Shown in pieces: positions 57,420-64,000 of a DNA stretch of 64,000 nt (position 1 is its first letter; each line of letters starts with the position of its first letter). Both the position numbers and the translations under genes were made by a program. Source of the stretch: Escarpia spicata (taxonomy: Eukaryota > Annelida > Polychaeta > Sabellida > Siboglinidae). The stretch is taken from the NCBI GenBank assembly GCA_963995525.1, contig OZ023206.1, positions 50,758,786-50,822,785 on the forward strand, in the 5' to 3' direction. The notes under the pieces are model-generated. The model was given only the letters and a program-made list of their open reading frames with translations, did not search any database and was not told the DNA's origin.

Positions 57420-59051
57420 TAAATGTTGATAAGTTCAGCTCCGCACACTCGATATATTTTTGAGGCTCTTTTTCAAATGCTGCATGTTATACATTTATAT
57501 CTTTTTTCTGATACATGGAGACGTATTCACTTATTATTAACCAAGGGAGCGAACTATTGTAAACGTTATGTTTTAAGGATCTGAGTAATTAATATTGAAT
57601 AACACGAGAACACAGACATTTTCCCCAAAAAACAAATTGCAAAATATTTGTCTATTGTTAGATAACTAAATACCATTAAAGCGCTTCCACATTCTATATA
57701 CACTTTAGAATCTAAATTTTAAAAAGGACAAAAAAGGGAACTTTTAGTTATTAATTTGACATTGATAACAGTGAACGTGAACGTATGGCCTGGCCTACAG
57801 TACACTGTTTCCACTGCATTAAATTTACTTACTTACTTACTTACATGCATATATGTGCAAAGGGTCAACAGTAAACGGACGGAATCGAAGTTGCGTAACT
57901 TTCAATGTCATCAAATCTAGTCCGTAACCCTAGGGTAGTTCCGCAGAATGGATACTTCTACACCAAAATGTGAGAGTAATTTAAGTTAATTCGCAAGTAA
58001 ATTATATTATTTTAATTATCTTTAATGCATTACTGTTATTAACATTAATCATATTGAATACCGTATAACATGTTGCCTATATTATAATGTTGCACATATT
58101 TATAATATTATATATGTATGTATATATATATATATAATATATATATAATATATATATACATTAAGCAGAGGGCATATGATTCGGAAAAGTAAACTAATTA
58201 AGCATTTGTTACCGGTTTACAGTGGAAATTAATTATAAAATAAACAACATGTTAAACCTATAATATACTAACAATAATAGTAAAATACAATATTAAACAT
58301 TCCCACGCATCTACCGAAACTGAATTTTTTGCTAATCAACTGGTGTGCCATGTAATGCTGTATTGAGGAATAATAAAACTTGACACACATTTCAAATAGC
58401 TGTGTTAATGTTTACAGTCGCCAAGGTGTAACGATAGAAATAAAATGACTTCAAAACACGATTCATTTTGGTAAAAGCCTTTTGCAGCAGTTATTTATGT
58501 ATATCAAATTGTTATATTATGTAATTTTAACAATTATTGCAAGAATGTATTAGATTTAAAAATCAGCACTAGAATAGTTGTATTTAAAACTATAATTACT
58601 ACACCATTATGCAAAGAGAACAAGACAAACACTTAAAGCTACATAATGCTTTATGTTTGCCGGATGGATTTCAGTTGGCCCAGGGAGAACAATATATGAA
58701 TTGTTCATATCTAAGTATATATATTCCATGATTTTTAAGCCATGCTTTATACAAGTAAAATTATCTCGTCGTCGTAGTAGTGGTTTTATTTTACCATGCA
58801 TCAGTTACACATATGTATGCACCGGCATAATTAATGTTTATACAGTCTAATTTTGTGTAACATTATTACATAGTTAAAGAACACATGTGATGATTAGTTT
58901 TACCTTTGGTATTTACTAATATTTAGAAAATATGTTTTATTAGAAAAGTGATAAATGCATAATAATAACAATTATATTTAATATTGCCCATTTACAATGA
59001 TGCGACAAGTACTTTATGCATTTCGTAGCTGATTTCACGATTCATTTCCAG
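57420..59051. other. AT-rich stretch with simple repeats
   Basis: Contains (TTAC)n at 57825-57844 and TA-rich runs at 58104-58160. No domain-bearing ORF or RNA gene recognised. Confidence 0.5.
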
Positions 59052-59295
59052 GCAGCACTGCCTATTATCAGACGTACAGTGGCTTCACCAAGAAGGCTGT
59101 TCAGTCCAAAAGATGCCGATACCATCGATGGACTACCCAGAAGACAAAGGCTGTGATCAAGTTTCTTACAATGCATCGTGACCTGCATCATGCAGTGAGT
59201 GAATGGCCAACGATGCATGCCAGGCATCCCTACTTGAAAGAGGCGGCGATAGAAGTCAAGGAGACAACTTGTGCTAAGACAGAACGTAAAGGCAA
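59052..59295 (+). CDS. Possible internal exon of an unrecognised gene
   Basis: A 244-bp open frame of 80 codons bounded by a pyrimidine-led acceptor (TTCATTTCCAG) and a donor (GCAA|GTATTT). It encodes TYSGFTKKAVQSKRCRYHRW, HHAVSEWPTMHARHPYLKEA and ends with KTERKG. Codon use and amino-acid mix look protein-like, basic and with Trp/His/Cys. I do not recognise the family, and no partner exon was found on either side, so it may be a fragment of a repeat-borne gene. Confidence 0.3.
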
Positions 59296-59984
59296 GTATT
59301 TATTTCTACATTTTCACAATTTTTGTGCTGTTATCATGACGTTATTTATATAGTGAAATTATTATTTGTAATACAATATTTTACGTCATGTAATTTATTC
59401 TGCAATGTATTTTTGATGTAGCTTATTTCTTTGTTGAATACAGCACTATACCTGTGCTCTATTCAACAAATACTAATCCTCCACGTGATTGCGCCTAACC
59501 CGCTGCATGTGTACGTCGCTTTCGAAATTATCCCAGTTTTAGTCTGTTTCAATTACACATCGACACTGATCTTCACGGCATACGTGCAGCAATCTACAAT
59601 TATCATGCCAAACAATTTAGTCAGCGACAAGAATGTTGTAGGTGTGTGTTTGTACTGTTTTTTAAAAACTCTGTTTATCGTTTACTGAGGCACCTCAGTG
59701 GATATTCTAATCAGTCGATCCTGTTGCGTAACCATGCCGTCGCACAGGTACACTGCCTGTCAATAGCTTTTAAATTCCTGTGCGTCACGCTTGAACGCCA
59801 ACACTTGGAGGATGCTAGTTGATGTCGGTATTGCTGCCCGGTTACCAACGAGACGCGGCTGCCGAAGCGGCGCTTTGAAACAAAGAACAATCGATCCATC
59901 GGACATCGACCACCCACCGATCGGCCATGCACACGTCATAACAACAATCTAATAGAAGTACCGACATTAAAATGGGACTCGGCC
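59296..59984. other. Spacer and probable 5' region of the downstream LINE
   Basis: No domain. GC content rises after about 59690, near where the L2-like LINE sequence probably begins. Confidence 0.4.
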
Positions 59985-62335
59985 GTAATCGTGGGCAAGG
60001 CTAAATTTGCCCTGATTAATGCCAGATCTCTGCGAAACAAATCATTGTTCGTACGTGATTATGTTGACGGGTGTTCTCTGGACATTGTTGCTGTAACTGA
60101 TACCTGGTTGACAGATGAAGACAATGCTTCAATTTCTTAACTTTGCAGAGACAATTATACGGTCGTTCACAAGCCGCGTGGTGGCGCTCGATGCGGTGGA
60201 GGCGTTGAAGTTATGTTCAGCAAAACTCTGCAGCACATGTCACTGTTGACATGCACGCTTCAGAAACACTCTCCTTTACTCTACGCAATGCCCGCATCGG
60301 CTGCACAACAATCGTGATTTACACACCGCTAAATACGTGTTTTGGAACTTTCCTGGACGATGTCTCCAAAGTGTTATTCATCGCTGCTGCTCATCCTACA
60401 GATACGGTCGTGTGCGGTGACTTCTACACGAGATATAACAATTCAACTTGCACCCTCGCGGTGAATCTGGCCGATCTGCTTGATACGGCTGGCTTTGTGC
60501 AACATATCAATGGCGCTACTCACGAACGGGGTATTACACTAGACCCGATAATAACGACGAAATCATCACATCCTATTGCCACTGCTGCCGTGCCCACATT
60601 ACTAATTACCGATCACTACGCCGTCGAATGTGCGGAAATATGCAGCGACTAACAACAGCAGTTTTGCAGCAGACATAGAATCGTTTGACCTTGATGCTGA
60701 CGAGACGGACCCAACTGCAACACTTCACGGAGGAGAACGGTATCTACGGAATTTATCAGATTGCTTACCGTGCACACCATAGTGCCGAAACAGCACTCGT
60801 GCGTATGCACAACGACGTTCCACAATCGATTGGTAGTCGCCTGGGTGTACTCCTAGTGCTACTGGATCTTACTGCGGCTTTCGACACCATCGACCATACC
60901 ATACTGCTGAGACGGTTGCGTGGATACGGGTTATCTGGCGACGTCCTTGCCTGGCTGACATCTTATATGTGTGATCGAACATAATATTACGTAGTACGTG
61001 TAAAGAATGGCGTGTCAGAAATAAACACCATAATGACAGGAGTGCCACAAGGGTCTGTCCTGTGACCGATACTTTTTAACGCGTACATCGCACCTTTAAC
61101 CAAAATTCTACAACATCATCACATTCAACACCACCTATATGCAGACGACACTTAACTCTACATAAATTTCCCACCAACCGACCACACACAATCCATTGCA
61201 CGTATGGAGGCCTGCATACAGGAAGTGAAAATATGGCTCCATGACAACGGACTCGTGATGAACGACAACCAATCAGAGGCTATTGTCTTCCGTTCGCCAA
61301 GTCTGCGTACTCCTATATCGTTAAGCCGCGTCAACATATGTGGTCAGTTCGTTGACACCTCCTCCGTTATCTGAGATCTCCGATTTGTTATTGACACTGA
61401 TCTATCGATGGCGTCACAAGTAGCGAACGTATGTCGCAACGCCTATTATCACCTGTCACAAATTGCAAAGATACGATATTCTGTTACCATCAGTGCATGT
61501 AAGAGCCTGATCCACGGACTAGTGACATCGCGATTTGACTATGGTAATGCGATGCTTTTCGGAATAAACGATCGTCACATGCACAGTCTGGAAATGGTTC
61601 AGCAGTCTGCGGCTCGAATTGTCATGCAGATTCGGCGGGGCGATCGGCAGTCCATGACGACAATACTGCGGAAATTACACTGGCTGCCTATTAGTAGGCG
61701 TACTGAGTTTAAGATACTCGTCCTTGTGAACAGAGCATTATACGATGGTACGCCTGAGTACTTTGCGGCACTATCACACCAATATACACCACGCCGTTCC
61801 CTAAGCTCTGTAAGCGGGTTACTCTTGGAAGTTCCTAGAGTGAACTTAGAACGTTTAGGCCGCCGTGCATTTGCTTGTGCTGGCTCCACTCTGTGGAACA
61901 AACATCCCATAAACATGCGCAACAACGGCAATCTCCCCCAATTTAAGAAACAACTAAAGACATTGTTCTTCTCCACTTAATGGGTTTTACATGACTGACA
62001 TAGGACTTTAACACACTTATTACATATTATCTTATTTATTATCATTGTAGTATTCATGGTATTAGTGTTTTTTTATATTTCACACATTTAATATTACTTT
62101 TAACGAATGCAGTTTATTTTGTAGATATGTAAATATATATTTAAAATAATTTACACACGGGAACATTCTACTGTTTTAACATGTTTTATAGCGTATCGTT
62201 ATTATTTTGATAATTTACTGGACTGATTATAATTTTAAGCTATTTAGTATTGTAATGCTTGTACACCCGTAAACGGGACAGCCGACCCGGATTTGACAGT
62301 GTCAAAATAAAGTTTTAGTATTATTATTATAATTT
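59985..62335 (+). pseudogene. L2-like LINE: endonuclease and reverse transcriptase, internally deleted
   Basis: Endonuclease start KAKFALINARSLRNKS and LDIVAVTDTWLTDED near 60000-60120, then a stop and frameshifts; IVIYTPLN, TVVCGDFY (Asn of the usual GDFN lost), QHINGATHERGITLDPI and LITDHYAVE (60310-60630). The region between endonuclease and early RT is deleted. RT blocks: YRAHHSAETALVRMHND, LLDLTAAFDTIDHTILL, GVPQGSVL near 61040, HLYADDT (catalytic) near 61135. C-terminal LHWLPISRRTEFKILVLVNR and RRAFACAGSTLWN run to 61980. The 3' end is a short ATT repeat near 62322-62332. Several stops: dead copy. LHWLPI block places it in the L2/CR1 group. Confidence 0.85.
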
Positions 62336-63111
62336 GGTAGGTCTGTTCGCTTGTATATCTGTGTTAACTAGTTGCTAACTGTACTGTGGCTAAATAATTG
62401 AAGCTATTTTATATCAAAAAGATGGCACACATAGATGTAGTAGTTGTCGAGCACAGTGGCTAGGGCGTCCAACTGTCAACCGAGAGAAGCCGGGTTCGAA
62501 TCATGCGCTGCCGTGTCGAACCTTCGGCAAGTTTATTCCCTCTACATTGCTCCAGTTCATTTAGAGTATGAATGGTTACCTGGATATAGACAGTGACGGT
62601 TTTTTTTGTAAGATTAGTTTTCGCACATTCATTGCAGCGTGGCTGGATGCTTCCCAGAGAAGTTGAGATAAAGTTCGATTGAACAGGTCTGCCAGGGGGT
62701 AAAGTGTAAAGCGCATTGAGCAGTTCTGAGTACTGAATACTGCGCTATATAAGAACGTACCTTTACTTTAGTACATGGGCATCAAAATGTGGTGAATGTT
62801 AGAGAGTTGAGGCTCCCCAAAATCTTCATACTGCGACCGTCGTTAGGCTCACCAGAAAACTCCAATTGCATCACCCCTCGCAAATATGTTGTGGGTTAAA
62901 CTTATATTCAGTCCCTCATCTTCTGACGCCTGTGTAATAGCATATTGTTCTGGTAATACAAACATATTTTTCAAGAGTTTTTGTCCACCAAAGTAATTAA
63001 AGTGTACATAGTGCTTTTACGAATTTTTTTTAAACTAAGAGTACATTATTTTTTTATGAAGCACCTCTGTTTTTTATTATCACTATTTTGGTTGATTTCT
63101 TTTAACTTTGT
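62253..63111 (+). repeat. Left arm of a long palindrome
   Basis: Pairs base for base with 63142-64000 (paired coordinates sum to 126253) without any gap and with no mismatch found in the segments compared. Includes the last 80 bp of the LINE 3' end and the SINE. Confidence 0.95.
62445..62775 (+). mobile_element. tRNA-derived SINE
   Basis: An A-box-like TGGCTAGGGCGTC at 62459 and a B box GGTTCGAATCA near 62502 form an internal RNA polymerase III promoter. A conserved-looking body follows (GCTCCAGTTCATTTAGAGTA, GAATGGTTACCTGG) and a 3' end GCGCTATATAAG..CTTTACTT. The body resembles a domain shared by SINEs in many invertebrates (possibly MetaSINE-type; inferred). Length about 330 bp. Confidence 0.7.
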
Positions 63112-63141
63112 GTTGTATTACGTGAAACAGTCGTGGCACAA
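63112..63141. other. 30-nt palindrome spacer
   Basis: The only unpaired part between the two 859-bp arms. Confidence 0.9.
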
Positions 63142-64000
63142 ACAAAGTTAAAAGAAATCAACCAAAATAGTGATAATAAAAAACAGAGGTGCTTCATAAA
63201 AAAATAATGTACTCTTAGTTTAAAAAAAATTCGTAAAAGCACTATGTACACTTTAATTACTTTGGTGGACAAAAACTCTTGAAAAATATGTTTGTATTAC
63301 CAGAACAATATGCTATTACACAGGCGTCAGAAGATGAGGGACTGAATATAAGTTTAACCCACAACATATTTGCGAGGGGTGATGCAATTGGAGTTTTCTG
63401 GTGAGCCTAACGACGGTCGCAGTATGAAGATTTTGGGGAGCCTCAACTCTCTAACATTCACCACATTTTGATGCCCATGTACTAAAGTAAAGGTACGTTC
63501 TTATATAGCGCAGTATTCAGTACTCAGAACTGCTCAATGCGCTTTACACTTTACCCCCTGGCAGACCTGTTCAATCGAACTTTATCTCAACTTCTCTGGG
63601 AAGCATCCAGCCACGCTGCAATGAATGTGCGAAAACTAATCTTACAAAAAAAACCGTCACTGTCTATATCCAGGTAACCATTCATACTCTAAATGAACTG
63701 GAGCAATGTAGAGGGAATAAACTTGCCGAAGGTTCGACACGGCAGCGCATGATTCGAACCCGGCTTCTCTCGGTTGACAGTTGGACGCCCTAGCCACTGT
63801 GCTCGACAACTACTACATCTATGTGTGCCATCTTTTTGATATAAAATAGCTTCAATTATTTAGCCACAGTACAGTTAGCAACTAGTTAACACAGATATAC
63901 AAGCGAACAGACCTACCAAATTATAATAATAATACTAAAACTTTATTTTGACACTGTCAAATCCGGGTCGGCTGTCCCGTTTACGGGTGTACAAGCATTA
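63142..64000 (-). repeat. Right arm of the palindrome, runs off the window
   Basis: Reverse complement of 62253-63111. It still matches at the last base of the window, so the true arm is longer. Confidence 0.95.
63478..63808 (-). mobile_element. tRNA-derived SINE, mirror copy
   Basis: Exact mirror of 62445-62775 created by the palindrome, not an independent insertion. Confidence 0.7.

Noticed and set aside
62455..62520. Functional tRNA gene
   Set aside because: A and B boxes are present but the cloverleaf cannot be closed by an acceptor stem, and the sequence continues into a SINE body.

Overview
The window is eukaryotic, AT-rich, intron-containing DNA made almost entirely of transposable elements. 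The mix points to a marine invertebrate (a lophotrochozoan such as a mollusc, or a basal deuterostome): a Gmr1-type Ty3/gypsy element, a second gypsy element, CR1/L2-like and RTE-like LINEs, a THAP-encoding TTAA (Kolobok-type) transposon, a tyrosine-recombinase element, a tRNA-derived SINE and a homogenised C2H2 zinc-finger array. Species cannot be fixed from the sequence. No intact ordinary host gene is evident.

Layout. 1-1612: 3' part of a decayed RTE-like LINE. 1617-3124 and 11543-14665: old dispersed repeats in direct and inverted copies, interrupted by a young, nearly intact Gmr1-like LTR retrotransposon (3127-11542) whose pol order is protease-integrase-RT-RNase H. 14675-25137 is the left arm, and 51016-56388 the right arm, of a large inverted duplication. 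Only the left arm carries a 5.88-kb TTAA transposon (14925-20806) with perfect 13-bp terminal inverted repeats, a THAP gene and a second exon resembling the start of P2RX7-like proteins; the right arm preserves the empty TTAA site. Both arms hold the same LINE remains and the same 267-bp palindromic insert.

26012-42137 is a second gypsy element in tandem form, LTR-internal-LTR-internal-LTR, with an exact 7,297-bp period and the same two nonsense codons in both internal regions. 42348-42540 is a LINE scrap. 43438-45890 is a C2H2 zinc-finger array on the minus strand with a clean middle and decayed flanks. 46688-48909 holds a tyrosine recombinase broken by one frameshift, bracketed by short direct repeats and followed by two 365-bp direct repeats. 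48965-52680 is a more complete LINE on the minus strand, part of which lies in the right arm. 56389-59980 is mostly unassigned, with one possible exon. 59985-62335 is an L2-like LINE. 62253-64000 is a near-perfect palindrome with 859-bp arms, a 30-nt spacer and an embedded SINE; it runs off the window end.

The nested order can be read: old repeats, then the Gmr1 insertion; LINEs, then the 267-bp insert, then the inverted duplication, then the Kolobok-type insertion and a 0.79-kb deletion in the left arm only.
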